DNA of 64,000 bases from Paenibacillus oryzae (GCF_001675045.1 NZ_LYPA01000075.1:75219-139218); one strand, 5' to 3'; shown: positions 16,494-25,742, counted from the first letter of the stretch. Numbers and translations: made by a program. Notes: generated from the letters alone by a model not told the origin.

Positions 16494-18317
16494 TCAACCT
16501 TTAAGCCCTCTTTCCAGGGTCATAATCTCAATATAAAGCTGCGCTGCCAATATGGCATCGCCTGCTCGTTCGGCACGTGCAAACTCCTCTTTTTTCCGCT
16601 CGATATTTCGAAGCTCCGGTTCCTTCAGAATGGTTTCGATATAAGCATGCAGCGACGTTTCTTCCCTGGAGGAGTTATCCTCCATCAGCAGAATGGAAGA
16701 AGCCGTCTCCTCCAGACCGGGATCGTCAAGAGTTTGCACAAACCGGGCAGCATCCGGCTCGTATCCTTGTGCGTAGTAGGCGTACAAATAAGCGGCAAGC
16801 GCGGCGTGATCCCTTGCATTAAAGGCATCCCCCACACGTTCATGCACAATTTCGGCAATCTCCTTATCCTGCATCATTACATGCAGCAGTCTCCGCTCTG
16901 CATGCATATAAGCAGGCAAAATCTTGGGAGCACCGGGCGCACGGCGCTTTTCATTCCTACCATTATTCCACGAATTGTCGTTATTATCCCTTTGCGGTTT
17001 CTTTTTTTGCAGTTCCAGCCGCATTCCATGGCAATCCTGCTTCAGCGCGTCAAGCGAAATGTCGAACTCGCGGGATAATTCCTTCAAATAAACTTCTCGT
17101 TCCGTGGATGATTCCACACCGGCTACGATGGCTACTGCTTCCATCAAGTAATTTTTGCGTCCTTCTTCTTTTAGCAGTATATGGTTTTTCCTTGAATATA
17201 TAAGCTTAAATTTTGTAACCGAAACCGGGCTGTCGATTACCTCCCTAAGGAAGGAGTCCGGTCCATATTCGCTTATATAATCATCGGGGTCTTTGCCTTT
17301 CGGCAAAACGGCCATAACGACTTTAAGTCCGGCAGCCTCAAGCAACGGAATATTTTTGAAAGCGGCAGCTTGTCCCGCATCGTCGCCGTCATAGCAGAGC
17401 AATACCTCCTCCGCATGACGGCGCATCATGGAGCAATGCTCCTCTGTCAGCGCCGTTCCCATTGTTGCAATCCCGTTATCCACTCCGGCTTGCCAGGCCT
17501 TGATGACATCCATATACCCTTCAAAAAGCACGACCTGTTTCCGTTTGCGGATGGCGGCTTTCGCCAAATGCAGATTGTAAAGCGTACGGCTTTTGACAAA
17601 AAGCCTGCTTTCCGGAGAGTTCAAATACTTGGGCGATCCCTCATCCACAATACGCGCGGCAAAGGCCGAAGCCTTGCCATTGGCATCATAAAGCGGGAAC
17701 ATGATTCTTCCGCGAAACCGGTCCACATAACCGCTGCCGTCATTTTTGGCGGAAATTAATCCGCCTTGTTCAAGCAAGACGGGATCGAAGCCGCGACCCA
17801 TTAAAAACTTGGTCAGCACATCCCAATCATCAGGGGCGTATCCGATCATAAATTGATCGATCAGCTTGTCGCTCATTCCCCGGTCACGAAGATATCGCTT
17901 GGCCTTTTCCCCTTGCCTGGCATTATTGAGAAAATAATGATAAAACTTGACGGCAAGCTCATGGGCTTCAACCAGCTTCTGACGAGTCGGGTCCTGTTGC
18001 GAACCGCCATCCGAAGTCCATGTTACGGGAATATCAGCCTCCTCGGCCAATACACGCACCGCTTCCGGGAAGGTATACCCCTCCATCTCTTCTACAAACC
18101 GAATAACGTTGCCGCTTTTTCCGCATCCGTAGCAGTGAAAAATCTGCAATTCGGGCGTAACGGTAAAGGAAGGCGTCTTTTCGGAATGAAACGGACACAA
18201 CCCCTTCATATATTTGCCTTGCTTCGTGAGATGAACGTATTTCCCGACCGTATCTACAATGTCATGACGCTTGCGGACAGCATCTATGACCTCCTCCGGT
18301 ATTTTACCGTATGTCAT
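16494..18317 (-). CDS. dnaG: DNA primase DnaG
   Basis: 607-residue primase that makes RNA primers at the replication fork. The N-terminal zinc domain has Cys41, His44, Cys62 and Cys65 (CPFHSEKT ... CYGCGKSG). The TOPRIM core contains VVLFEGYMDVI and CYDGDDAGQAA with metal-binding acidic residues. The C-terminal part (about 430-607) should contact the replicative helicase. AAGGTGA precedes the ATG. It lies upstream of rpoD and downstream of the YqxD-like gene, as in Bacillus. Confidence 0.98.
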   Translation of the reverse strand: MTYGKIPEEVIDAVRKRHDIVDTVGKYVHLTKQGKYMKGLCPFHSEKTPSFTVTPELQIFHCYGCGKSGNVIRFVEEMEGYTFPEAVRVLAEEADIPVTWTSDGGSQQDPTRQKLVEAHELAVKFYHYFLNNARQGEKAKRYLRDRGMSDKLIDQFMIGYAPDDWDVLTKFLMGRGFDPVLLEQGGLISAKNDGSGYVDRFRGRIMFPLYDANGKASAFAARIVDEGSPKYLNSPESRLFVKSRTLYNLHLAKAAIRKRKQVVLFEGYMDVIKAWQAGVDNGIATMGTALTEEHCSMMRRHAEEVLLCYDGDDAGQAAAFKNIPLLEAAGLKVVMAVLPKGKDPDDYISEYGPDSFLREVIDSPVSVTKFKLIYSRKNHILLKEEGRKNYLMEAVAIVAGVESSTEREVYLKELSREFDISLDALKQDCHGMRLELQKKKPQRDNNDNSWNNGRNEKRRAPGAPKILPAYMHAERRLLHVMMQDKEIAEIVHERVGDAFNARDHAALAAYLYAYYAQGYEPDAARFVQTLDDPGLEETASSILLMEDNSSREETSLHAYIETILKEPELRNIERKKEEFARAERAGDAILAAQLYIEIMTLERGLKG

Positions 18318-18378
18318 CGTTCATCACCTTCATCCCAAGCTCAAACAGGAATCGCTTGGAGTTCTAAGATAATATTCG

Positions 18379-18846
18379 CTAAAGCTCACATTTCTCCTGC
18401 TGTTCAAGCAAAACTTTTGTCAACTTTTGTTGAAAAAGTTGTCTGTCGGCTTCGCTCATTGCTCTTGGCCCTTTTGTTTTGCCTCCCGAACGGCGGCGGC
18501 GCGCGCTTTCATGTCGGCGATCCATCAAATAATCAATATTGGCTTCCGTATACTCCTCCCCGCGGGGGGACAACACGATCGCGCCTTTGCTGATAACGAT
18601 GCAGGCCAGTCCAAAATCTCCCGTTACAACGATATCGCCTGGTGAAATGCTGTTAGCGATATACAAATCAACAGATTGGTCGCTCCTGTCCACCTGAATG
18701 ACGCGAACACCATCCTTTGGCAGCAGCAAATGGTCATAGGATGCAACCATCACAACGGGAACCCCCATCTGTGATGCCGTTTCTTGTATTTGCTGCTTGA
18801 CGGGGCAGGAATCTGCATCCACAACAATTGTCGGTTTAGCCTTCAT
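18379..18846 (-). CDS. yqxD: UPF0178 family protein (YaiI/YqxD)
   Basis: 155-residue member of the UPF0178 family, a PIN-like fold of unknown substrate. Diagnostic stretches are IVVDADSCPVKQ at the start, VVTGDFGLACIVISKGAIVLSPRGEEYT in the middle and a basic RRHESARRRRSGGKTKGPR tract. The start at 18846 has GGGAGGGG 6 bases upstream, preferred over a start 33 bases earlier. It precedes dnaG, the usual position in Bacillus. Confidence 0.9.
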   Translation of the reverse strand: MKAKPTIVVDADSCPVKQQIQETASQMGVPVVMVASYDHLLLPKDGVRVIQVDRSDQSVDLYIANSISPGDIVVTGDFGLACIVISKGAIVLSPRGEEYTEANIDYLMDRRHESARRRRSGGKTKGPRAMSEADRQLFQQKLTKVLLEQQEKCEL

Positions 18847-18953
18847 CCCGTACCCCTCCCCCGGGCGCAGAATTTTCATTCTACAATAATATACGTCAAA
18901 TGAAACCGTAATCCTTCTAAAGGTTGTCCAAAAAGTCCGTTTAACTTGTAAGG

Positions 18954-19784
18954 CTATGGCGTCCGGATATATTCCATGATCAGGCTTGCGGTTTCCTCGA
19001 CGGCTTTATGAGAAACGTCGATAACAACGCAGCCCAGCTTTTTCATTATGCTTTCCGCATACTCCAGCTCTTCCTGAATCCGGTTTTTGGTTGCATAGGC
19101 CGCCGTATTGGGAAGGCCCAATGCTTTGAGTCGCTCCTTGCGGATTACGTTCAGGTATCCCGTATCAATCGTAAGTCCGATTACTTTGCGCTTGGGCAGC
19201 GTAAACAGTTCCTCAGGAGGCTTTAGCTCCGGCACAAGCGGCACATTCGCAACTTTGAACTTCTGATGCGCCAGATACATGGACAATGGCGTTTTGGACG
19301 TTCGCGAAACGCCAACCAGCACAATATCCGCCTTGAGTACGCCCATTGTATCTCTGGCGTCATCGTATTTTACGGCAAATTCGACAGCTTCAACCTTTCG
19401 GAAATAATCCGCGTCCAGCACATGATTGAGGCCCGGCTCCTGACGCGATTTGCGTCCCGTGCGCTGCTCCAGCGTCTCAATAAACGAGCCCAGCAAGTCG
19501 ATGGCTGTAATGCCCGCTTCCTCCGCCAGCTGACGCATCGCTTCGCGCAAATGCGGCCTGACCAGCGTATAAAGCACAATCGCTTCCGCTATTGCCGCCT
19601 GCTCCGTAATCCGGGCCAGCAAGGCGACATCGGAAACAAATGGCGCCCGGCGGATGTCGGCGTGAATCGGGTGAAACTGGGCGATAGCCGCTCGCACAAC
19701 TAATTCGCCTGTGTCGCCGGCGGCATCGGATACAACGTATACGATAACCTCCGGCTTGCCTGTTAAATCAGACATTCCCTGCAT
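18954..19784 (-). CDS. yqfL: Pyruvate, phosphate dikinase regulatory protein-like (YqfL)
   Basis: About 276-residue DUF299 protein: bifunctional Ser/Thr kinase and phosphorylase that in relatives controls pyruvate phosphate dikinase or PEP synthetase. VYVVSDAAGDTGELV begins the fold and the P-loop-like VGVSRTSKTPLSMYLA lies in the middle. The start at 19784 was chosen because GGAGGGGG lies 8 bases upstream; 19802 and 19775 are alternatives. In Bacillus subtilis ccpN lies between glyS and yqfL; it is absent here. No dikinase gene lies in the window, so the target is unknown. Confidence 0.9.
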   Translation of the reverse strand: MQGMSDLTGKPEVIVYVVSDAAGDTGELVVRAAIAQFHPIHADIRRAPFVSDVALLARITEQAAIAEAIVLYTLVRPHLREAMRQLAEEAGITAIDLLGSFIETLEQRTGRKSRQEPGLNHVLDADYFRKVEAVEFAVKYDDARDTMGVLKADIVLVGVSRTSKTPLSMYLAHQKFKVANVPLVPELKPPEELFTLPKRKVIGLTIDTGYLNVIRKERLKALGLPNTAAYATKNRIQEELEYAESIMKKLGCVVIDVSHKAVEETASLIMEYIRTP

Positions 19785-19819
19785 TCCCTCATCCCCCTCC
19801 ATGTGCTGCTTGTTTGTTT

Positions 19820-21901
19820 CTACCAGACAAGACGCGAGAAATCTGCAATCAGGCCGATGTCTCCCGCAATGCCTTTAAGAGTCGCCAAACGGTTTGCACG
19901 CACAGCTTCGTCCGGCGCCATAACCATGACACTGTCAAAATAAGCATGGATAGCAGGCTTCAATTGGGACAGCAATTCAATAGCCTTGTCGATATCGCGG
20001 TTGCGGAAAGCTTCATGGAAAGCCTCGCGTCCGTTAACCCAGGCGTCATACAACGCAGCTTCGGCCGGTTCTGCAAATAGCGATACATTGACTTCTCCGC
20101 CTTCCGACTTGGCTGCTAGATTGCTGACGCGGCTGAACGCCTCCACTACCAGCTTGAACTCGCCCTTGCCGTCGCCAGCTGCAGCCTTGCCGACTGCCGC
20201 CGCGCGATTTGCCGTCAAGGCAAGATCATTAAAGCCCGTTGCCATAACTGCATCAATCACATCATACCGGTTTCCTTGCTCCGACAGCCAGTTTTTTACG
20301 CGCAGTGCAAAAAAGTCGTTTAATTCTTTACGCACATCGGCAGCGGAACGTTTCAAACCGCGCTGCTCATGAACGGCAAGCGACAATCCAAACAGCTCAT
20401 CCAGCTTGAGCTTGAACGGGGATGCCAGCAAAATGGCAACGATCCCGGCAGCTTGTCTGCGAAGCGCATAAGGGTCCTGCGAGCCTGTAGGAATAATTCC
20501 GATCGAGAAGCAGCCCGTAATCGTGTCGATTTTATCTGCCAGGCTGACAATCGCTCCCACAGTTCCCGATGGTACGGCATCGCCCGAAAAACGCGGCTGG
20601 TAATGCTCGTTAACCGCCTTGGCTACAGCCTCCCTCTCGCCTAGCTTGCGGGCATAATCCTCGCCCATAATGCCTTGCAGCTCGGGAAACTCGTAAACCA
20701 TCTGCGAAACGAGATCGAATTTGCAAATTTCAGCGGCGCGGGAAACATCGGCAGCCAGCTCCCCGTCCAGCTTAAGCGTTTTGGCTATCGCATTTGCTGT
20801 ATTTGCAACGCGGCGCGCTTTTTCCGCAACCGTACCCAGCTCTTCATGATAAACAATCGATTCCAGCTTGGACAAGGCGTGCTGGATTGTAAGCTTATGG
20901 TCTTCCTCGTAAAAGAACTTGGCATCGGACAATCTGGCGCGCAGCACCTTTTCATTGCCTTTGGCTACTGTTTCAATAGAACGCGTGTCGCCGTTACGAA
21001 CCGTTACAAAAAACGGAAGCAGCTTGCCTTGATCATCCAGCACCGGGAAATAACGCTGATGCTCGCGCATGGAAGTAATCAGAACCTCCTGCGGAATGTT
21101 CAGGAAAGAAGGGTCGAATGAGCCAAATAATGCGCTCGGGTATTCAACCAGGAATAATACCTCTTCCAGCAGGTCATCCTTAATGGCGATTTGCCAGCCT
21201 TTTTGCGTCTTCAGCTCGTCGATTTGCTTCAGGATAAGAGCCTTGCGCTCCTCAATATCTACAATGACCTGCTGCTCGCGAAGACTTGCCTCATAAAGTG
21301 ACGGCTCAGCGATAACCGCATCTTTGCCAAGGAAGCGATGTCCGCGAGAAACACGGTCAGTTGTTACGCCTGTTATCTCAAATGGAATAACGTCTTGGCC
21401 AAACAGCGCCACAAGCCAGCGAATCGGTCTTACGAAACGCAGCTCATAGCTGCCCCACCGCATATTTTTGGGGAAGGACATGCCGGTAATAATGCTTTGC
21501 AAGCCCTCCGCCAACAGGGATGACGTTTCCTGGCCTATGCTGCTTTTGCGGGCATAAACATATTCAACGCCGCCCAGCTCCTGAAAATAAAAGCTTTCCG
21601 GGTCTACGCCCTGGCTGCGGGCAAATCCAAGCGCTGCCTTGCTCCAGTTTCCGGCCTCGTCCTGGGCAATTTTGCGGGAAGGGCCTTTAGCCTCCTCATT
21701 GCTGTCCTCCTGCTTTTCCGCAACGCCTTGCACCAAAACAGCCAGCCGGCGCGGTGTTGCGTATGCTTTGACAGCCTGGAAGGAAATGCGGGATTCCTGA
21801 AGCCATTTTTCCGTTTTATCCTTTAGCTGGTCGATAGCGCCTCTTACAAAACGGGCAGGCACTTCCTCCAGACCAATTTCCAGTAACAGATCCTTAGCCA
21901 T
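19820..21901 (-). CDS. glyS: Glycine--tRNA ligase beta subunit
   Basis: 693-residue beta chain of the heterotetrameric bacterial glycyl-tRNA synthetase. It carries tRNA-binding and editing-like domains; the alpha chain holds the active site. Recognisable parts are LLLEIGLEEVPARF at the start, ATPRRLAVLVQGV, an HD-like domain in the middle (about 360-480) and a C-terminal anticodon-binding region. The ATG lies inside the end of glyQ (8-base overlap, ATGGCTAA), and there is no separate strong ribosome site beyond coding sequence, so coupling to glyQ is likely. Same transcript and T-box control as glyQ. Confidence 0.97.
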   Translation of the reverse strand: MAKDLLLEIGLEEVPARFVRGAIDQLKDKTEKWLQESRISFQAVKAYATPRRLAVLVQGVAEKQEDSNEEAKGPSRKIAQDEAGNWSKAALGFARSQGVDPESFYFQELGGVEYVYARKSSIGQETSSLLAEGLQSIITGMSFPKNMRWGSYELRFVRPIRWLVALFGQDVIPFEITGVTTDRVSRGHRFLGKDAVIAEPSLYEASLREQQVIVDIEERKALILKQIDELKTQKGWQIAIKDDLLEEVLFLVEYPSALFGSFDPSFLNIPQEVLITSMREHQRYFPVLDDQGKLLPFFVTVRNGDTRSIETVAKGNEKVLRARLSDAKFFYEEDHKLTIQHALSKLESIVYHEELGTVAEKARRVANTANAIAKTLKLDGELAADVSRAAEICKFDLVSQMVYEFPELQGIMGEDYARKLGEREAVAKAVNEHYQPRFSGDAVPSGTVGAIVSLADKIDTITGCFSIGIIPTGSQDPYALRRQAAGIVAILLASPFKLKLDELFGLSLAVHEQRGLKRSAADVRKELNDFFALRVKNWLSEQGNRYDVIDAVMATGFNDLALTANRAAAVGKAAAGDGKGEFKLVVEAFSRVSNLAAKSEGGEVNVSLFAEPAEAALYDAWVNGREAFHEAFRNRDIDKAIELLSQLKPAIHAYFDSVMVMAPDEAVRANRLATLKGIAGDIGLIADFSRLVW

Positions 21902-22781
21902 TTTGCTCAACCCCTTTCTTCAACAGAGGGAATCCAAGCCGCTCGCGCTCCTCCAGATAGGTGGCTGCACATGCCCGGGCCAGATTTCTGATTCTGGTAA
22001 TATAGCCGGTTCTTTCCGTCACGCTGATTGCTCCGCGGGCATCCAGCAGGTTAAAGGCATGGGAGCATTTAAGCGTGTAGTCGTAAGCAGGAAATACCAG
22101 CTTTTGCTCCATAATCTTTTTCGCCTCTTCTTCATATTTGCCAAAAAGCGAAAACAGCATTTCCGTGTCGGATAACTCAAAAGTATATTTGGAATGCTCG
22201 TATTCTGGCTGGAGGAACACATCGCCGTATGTAACGCCGTCCACCCATTCCAGATCAAACACATTTTCTTTTTCCTGAATATAGGAAGCAAGACGCTCCA
22301 TGCCATAAGTGATTTCTACGGCAACGGGATGGCAGTCGATTCCTCCAACCTGCTGAAAATACGTAAATTGCGTAATTTCCATGCCGTCAAGCCACACTTC
22401 CCAGCCAAGTCCCCATGCGCCTAAACCGGGATGCTCCCAGTTGTCCTCTACAAAACGGATATCATGCTCCTCGGGATCAATACCCAGACGTTTCAGGCTT
22501 TCCAGATACAACTCCTGAATATTGTCGGGGGAAGGCTTCATAATGACCTGAAACTGATGATGCTGATACAGCCGGTTAGGGTTTTCTCCGTAACGGCCGT
22601 CAGCCGGACGACGGGATGGCTCTACATAAGCGACATTCCATGGCTCCGGTCCAATAGAACGCAGAAAAGTCATAGGATTAAGCGTTCCCGCTCCCTTTTC
22701 GACATCGTAAGGCTGGACAAGAATACAGTTCTGTTCCGCCCAAAATTGCTGCAGCGTCAAAATCATGCTTTGAAAATTCAA
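21894..22781 (-). CDS. glyQ: Glycine--tRNA ligase alpha subunit
   Basis: 295-residue catalytic chain of glycyl-tRNA synthetase (class II). Typical motifs are ILVQPYDVEKGAGTLNP, FLRSIGPEPWNVAYVEPSRRP and RLYQHHQFQVI, with the GGIDCHPVAVEITYGMERL block in the middle. The start is a TTG at 22781 with AAGGAG 9 bases upstream; no ATG fits the family start. Expression should be raised when uncharged glycyl-tRNA accumulates, through the T-box leader directly upstream. Confidence 0.97.
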   Translation of the reverse strand: MNFQSMILTLQQFWAEQNCILVQPYDVEKGAGTLNPMTFLRSIGPEPWNVAYVEPSRRPADGRYGENPNRLYQHHQFQVIMKPSPDNIQELYLESLKRLGIDPEEHDIRFVEDNWEHPGLGAWGLGWEVWLDGMEITQFTYFQQVGGIDCHPVAVEITYGMERLASYIQEKENVFDLEWVDGVTYGDVFLQPEYEHSKYTFELSDTEMLFSLFGKYEEEAKKIMEQKLVFPAYDYTLKCSHAFNLLDARGAISVTERTGYITRIRNLARACAATYLEERERLGFPLLKKGVEQNG

Positions 22782-22853
22782 ACCGCTTCACTCCTTCACA
22801 GGTTCAGTAACGCCTCCGCAACGGATGGCAATGGAACAAACGCAATGGCACGC

Positions 22854-23141
22854 AAAAAACCCTCGCCGCTACGTCTGCTGCCAGACATAGGGACGAGAGT
22901 ATAATTCCCGCGGTTCCACCCTACTTGGCTGCCTTCAAGCGACTGTTCAAAATGCTGCTTTTCATTTAGTGCTGAAAAACCTGCTTTTTTGAACATGTAC
23001 TTAAAAACAACCCGCTTTTCCCAAGCCGGACTCCGGAGCGCCTTTCGTCAAGACTGCCGCATCGGGCTTCCACTCTTCCCGACTCGCTGATTAAAACGGC
23101 AACGCTAAACTACTTTTTCCATCATTGTCCGATATTCATAT
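22854..23141 (-). promoter_or_regulatory. Glycyl T-box riboswitch leader of glyQS
   Basis: About 290-nt leader on the minus strand. It contains the T-box consensus AGGGTGGAACCGCGGG at 22907-22922, followed by a terminator hairpin at 22860-22896 (CTATGTCTG against CAGACGTAG, with outer CTCG/CGAG pairs) and a T-run at 22854-22859. Upstream is a long stem I region with GC-rich arms around 23000-23110. Binding of uncharged tRNA-Gly would favour the antiterminator and allow glyQS transcription. I could not fix the specifier codon with certainty by eye; GGC is expected. Confidence 0.93.
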
Positions 23142-23147
23142 TTCACT

Positions 23148-23176
23148 ATTGTATGATGCAGGTATGCAATTGTCAA
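23148..23176 (-). promoter_or_regulatory. Sigma-A promoter of the glyQS T-box leader
   Basis: Minus strand TTGACA (23171-23176), 17-base spacer, TACAAT (23148-23153): a near-consensus promoter. The recO stop codon TGA (23173-23175) lies inside the -35 hexamer. Confidence 0.9.
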
Positions 23177-23916
23177 ACCAATTTATCCAGCTGATCCAGA
23201 AAGCCCCGCGACTTCAGCTGAAGACCCAGCTGGTGATCCATCAGGCTGCGCATCGACGCCTTTAATTCGGCTTTGGTCTCCGGCGATACTGCAATATTGC
23301 CTAGTCTTCTAATATCCATCCTTTGAAAAAGACGAAGCAGCTTATGGGCCGTTTCGCCAAGGGAAAGAGCGCCCGGATCGCGATGGCGGCAACGCGAGCA
23401 CAAGATGCCTCCTGCGCCCCCCGACAAAACAAAAGGTCCTACACGGTTGCCGCATTGTACGCATTCCTCCAGCTCGGGAGAATAACCCGCCAGCTCCAGA
23501 ATACGCATCTCGTACAAATGAGAAACGATTGCGGGATCTTTCCCTTCTTGCATAGCGGCAAAGCAAGCCTTCAGCTGTTGAAAGAGGAAGGCGCTGCTTT
23601 CATCCTCCTGCAAGGTTCTATCTGTGAGCTCCGCGATATAGGAGGCAAAAGCAGACAAATCAAGCTGACCGCGCAAAGCATGGTGAGATTGAATCATCTC
23701 GCCATGCTGAAGCGTTCCAAGGCCTTTGCCCCTTATAAATTGGAATTCTCCATACGTGAAGGGCTGCGATAACGAGCCGTAACGGCTCTTCACTTTTTTG
23801 GCGCCGCGCACTAAAACGCCCGCCTTGCCTCCGGAGTCACACAAGAGAGTAACAATTTTGTTGTTTTCCCCATAATCCATACTGCGAATGACAATGCCTT
23901 CCACCCGATACAGCAT
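23173..23916 (-). CDS. recO: DNA repair protein RecO
   Basis: 247-residue recombination mediator that helps load RecA onto SSB-coated single strands with RecR. An N-terminal OB fold (MLYRVEGIVIRSMDYGENNKIVTLL) is followed by a helical domain and a zinc site with four Cys (CVQCG ... CSRC) near residues 150-185. The start at 23916 has GGGGGAG 8 bases upstream and begins exactly at the conserved OB fold; the frame extends 11 codons upstream without support. Its stop overlaps the glyQS promoter. Confidence 0.95.
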   Translation of the reverse strand: MLYRVEGIVIRSMDYGENNKIVTLLCDSGGKAGVLVRGAKKVKSRYGSLSQPFTYGEFQFIRGKGLGTLQHGEMIQSHHALRGQLDLSAFASYIAELTDRTLQEDESSAFLFQQLKACFAAMQEGKDPAIVSHLYEMRILELAGYSPELEECVQCGNRVGPFVLSGGAGGILCSRCRHRDPGALSLGETAHKLLRLFQRMDIRRLGNIAVSPETKAELKASMRSLMDHQLGLQLKSRGFLDQLDKLV

Positions 23917-23991
23917 ACCGGCTACTCCCCCACAAAGCCCTTGCTTCACTTATTGAAAAAGCCTTTATTGAACGTGCAAAGTCTGATGTCG

Positions 23992-24138
23992 TTACAATTC
24001 GGTATCCGCCGATTCGTACTCCCCATCATCAATGACTTCCGGTCCCTCTAACGCATGCCTATTGTTCATTTCCTTGTAGAGCATAAAGGATTCCACATCA
24101 CCGGTCAACGCAAAATAATTCCACGAAAAATCCCGCAT
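23992..24138 (-). CDS. yqzL: YqzL family small protein
   Basis: 48-residue protein starting MRDFSWNYFALTGDVESFMLYKEM and ending in an acidic tail. The aromatic start, the TG-D/N-hydrophobic pattern and the KEM motif match the small YqzL proteins that lie between era and recO in Bacillus, and it sits in exactly that place. GGGTGG lies 6 bases before the ATG. No function is known to me. A short gap of 75 bases separates it from recO. Confidence 0.85.
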   Translation of the reverse strand: MRDFSWNYFALTGDVESFMLYKEMNNRHALEGPEVIDDGEYESADTEL

Positions 24139-24242
24139 GGCTATCCACCCTTTCCGCCTCGGAAATGCTAATCCAGACGTTTATAGGATGACATTTCATG
24201 CCCCCGGATATCCGTAGCAAAATACGTCAATCTTTTTTCGCT

Positions 24243-24407
24243 TAGGGCGTGTCTGAATACTCCGGGTGGAACAGATTGTGCCGAATTTTCGTCCCATGCA
24301 AGGAAGTTTTGTGAAGCCTTACCGGGGGTAAGACAAGCAAAACTGACGCAGCAGGGGGCGAAAAGGCGGTGCAAGATGACCACAAGCGGGTTTTCAGACA
24401 CGCCCTA
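24243..24407. mobile_element. 165-bp MITE-like inverted-repeat element at the era 3' end
   Basis: Perfect 15-bp terminal inverted repeats (TAGGGCGTGTCTGAA, 24243-24257 and inverted at 24393-24407) bound a 135-bp interior with no coding frame that looks real. The outermost base pair is TA on both sides, consistent with insertion at a TA dinucleotide as in IS630/Tc1-mariner-type elements. The right end supplies the TAG stop codon of era. From memory, similar GGGCGTGTCTGAA-bounded units are common in Paenibacillus DNA; I could not check this. Confidence 0.8.
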
Positions 24408-25304
24408 GTCGTGCCTGAAGCCAAGATCCTTTAGGACCCGCTCCTGATTGCGCCAATCCTTCTTGACCTTGACCCATAGCTCCAGGAAGGTACGGGAGCC
24501 AAGCAAGGCTTCAATGTCCTTTCTTGCAGCCTTGCCCACCTCCTTGAGCAAATCTCCCCGTTTGCCAATAATAATGCCTTTTTGGGAATCGCGCTCGACA
24601 TAAATAACGGCGCCAATATAAACAACGCCATTGTCCTGCACCTTCATATCCTCAATCGCAACCGCAATGGAATGAGGAATTTCCTCCCGAGTCAAATGCA
24701 GAATCTTCTCGCGAATCAGTTCCGCACAAACAAATTGCTCCGGATGGTCCGTCACCTGATCCGCAGGATAATATTGAGGACCGGCCGGCAAATATTTGGT
24801 TAACTGCTCCAGCAGGGTATTAACGTTATTGCCTTTCATTGCTGAAATCGGAATAATTTCCGCAAAATCATACAAATCCTTGTATTGTACAATAATGGGA
24901 AGCAGCTGCTCCGGCTCGATTTTGTCAATTTTGTTCATGACGAGAAACACCGGCGTTTTCACTTTTTTCAGCTGCTCGATAATAAAGCGGTCGCCGCCGC
25001 CGATTCCTTCTGAAACATCAACAAGAAACAAAGCCGCTTCTACTTCCTTCAATGCGCCCTCGGCGGATTGATTCATGTAATTGCCCAATTTGGATTGAGG
25101 CTTATGAATGCCTGGCGTATCCAGAAAAACGATTTGATAATCGTCTGTTGTATAGACTCCGTGGATTTTGTTCCGCGTCGTTTGCGGCTTGTCCGACATA
25201 ATGGCAATTTTCTGACCGATCAGATGGTTCATTAAGGTTGACTTGCCGACGTTTGGCCTGCCGATGATGGCTACAAAGCCGGATTTGAAATCTTTTTTTG
25301 ACAT
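24405..25304 (-). CDS. era: Ribosome-associated GTPase Era
   Basis: 299-residue essential GTPase that assists 16S rRNA 3'-end maturation and 30S assembly. G1 is GRPNVGKS (15-22), G3 is DTPG (62-65), G4 is NKID (124-127), and a C-terminal KH domain contains the GKRGDLLKEVGKAARKDIE stretch. The TAG stop is formed by the first bases of a MITE-like element. If the element is removed at its TA ends the frame would meet TAA at the same place, so the protein appears unchanged. AAGGAGGAC, inside the end of cdd, precedes the start. Confidence 0.97.
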   Translation of the reverse strand: MSKKDFKSGFVAIIGRPNVGKSTLMNHLIGQKIAIMSDKPQTTRNKIHGVYTTDDYQIVFLDTPGIHKPQSKLGNYMNQSAEGALKEVEAALFLVDVSEGIGGGDRFIIEQLKKVKTPVFLVMNKIDKIEPEQLLPIIVQYKDLYDFAEIIPISAMKGNNVNTLLEQLTKYLPAGPQYYPADQVTDHPEQFVCAELIREKILHLTREEIPHSIAVAIEDMKVQDNGVVYIGAVIYVERDSQKGIIIGKRGDLLKEVGKAARKDIEALLGSRTFLELWVKVKKDWRNQERVLKDLGFRHD

Positions 25305-25310
25305 AGTTGG

Positions 25311-25742
25311 TTAGTCCTCCTTGACCAGCGATGCAGGGGTAAAGGCTCCGGGGAGCAGCTCCGCTACCGAGGTCAGCTTCCAGTTTCCTTGCAGATTACT
25401 CATAATGACGGGCATGTCCGGCCCGCAAAGCTCCACTAATACCTGGCGGCAAACGCCGCATGGCGCAATTGGGCCATCCGTATCGCCAATAACGGCAATC
25501 GCCTGGAAGGAGCCCGCCTGATGCCCGTCTGCCATAGCGCGAAACAAGGCTGTACGCTCCGCGCAATTCGTTGCTCCATAAGCGGCATTTTCCACATTGC
25601 AGCCGTGATGGATATGACCTTTGCTGTCCAGCAGCGCCGCGCCTACTGAAAAATGAGAATACGGCACATAGGCCGATTTCATGGCTTCACGCGCCGCAGC
25701 TAGCAAAACTTGATATTGTTGTGAAAGGGTGTTTTCCCCCAT
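25311..25742 (-). CDS. cdd: Cytidine deaminase
   Basis: 143-residue zinc enzyme of pyrimidine salvage that converts cytidine and deoxycytidine to uridine forms. Zinc ligands Cys60, Cys95 and Cys98 and the proton-shuttle Glu62 are visible in NCAERTA and PCGVCRQVL. The tetrameric short form is expected from length. Six bases separate it from era, whose ribosome site lies in the end of cdd. Confidence 0.96.
   Translation of the reverse strand: MGENTLSQQYQVLLAAAREAMKSAYVPYSHFSVGAALLDSKGHIHHGCNVENAAYGATNCAERTALFRAMADGHQAGSFQAIAVIGDTDGPIAPCGVCRQVLVELCGPDMPVIMSNLQGNWKLTSVAELLPGAFTPASLVKED

Noticed and set aside
22796..22996. 66-codon minus frame upstream of glyQ
   Set aside because: It lies in the T-box leader and includes the terminator and T-box sequence.
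24168..24401. 77-codon minus frame downstream of era
   Set aside because: It runs through the inverted-repeat element and has no ribosome site.
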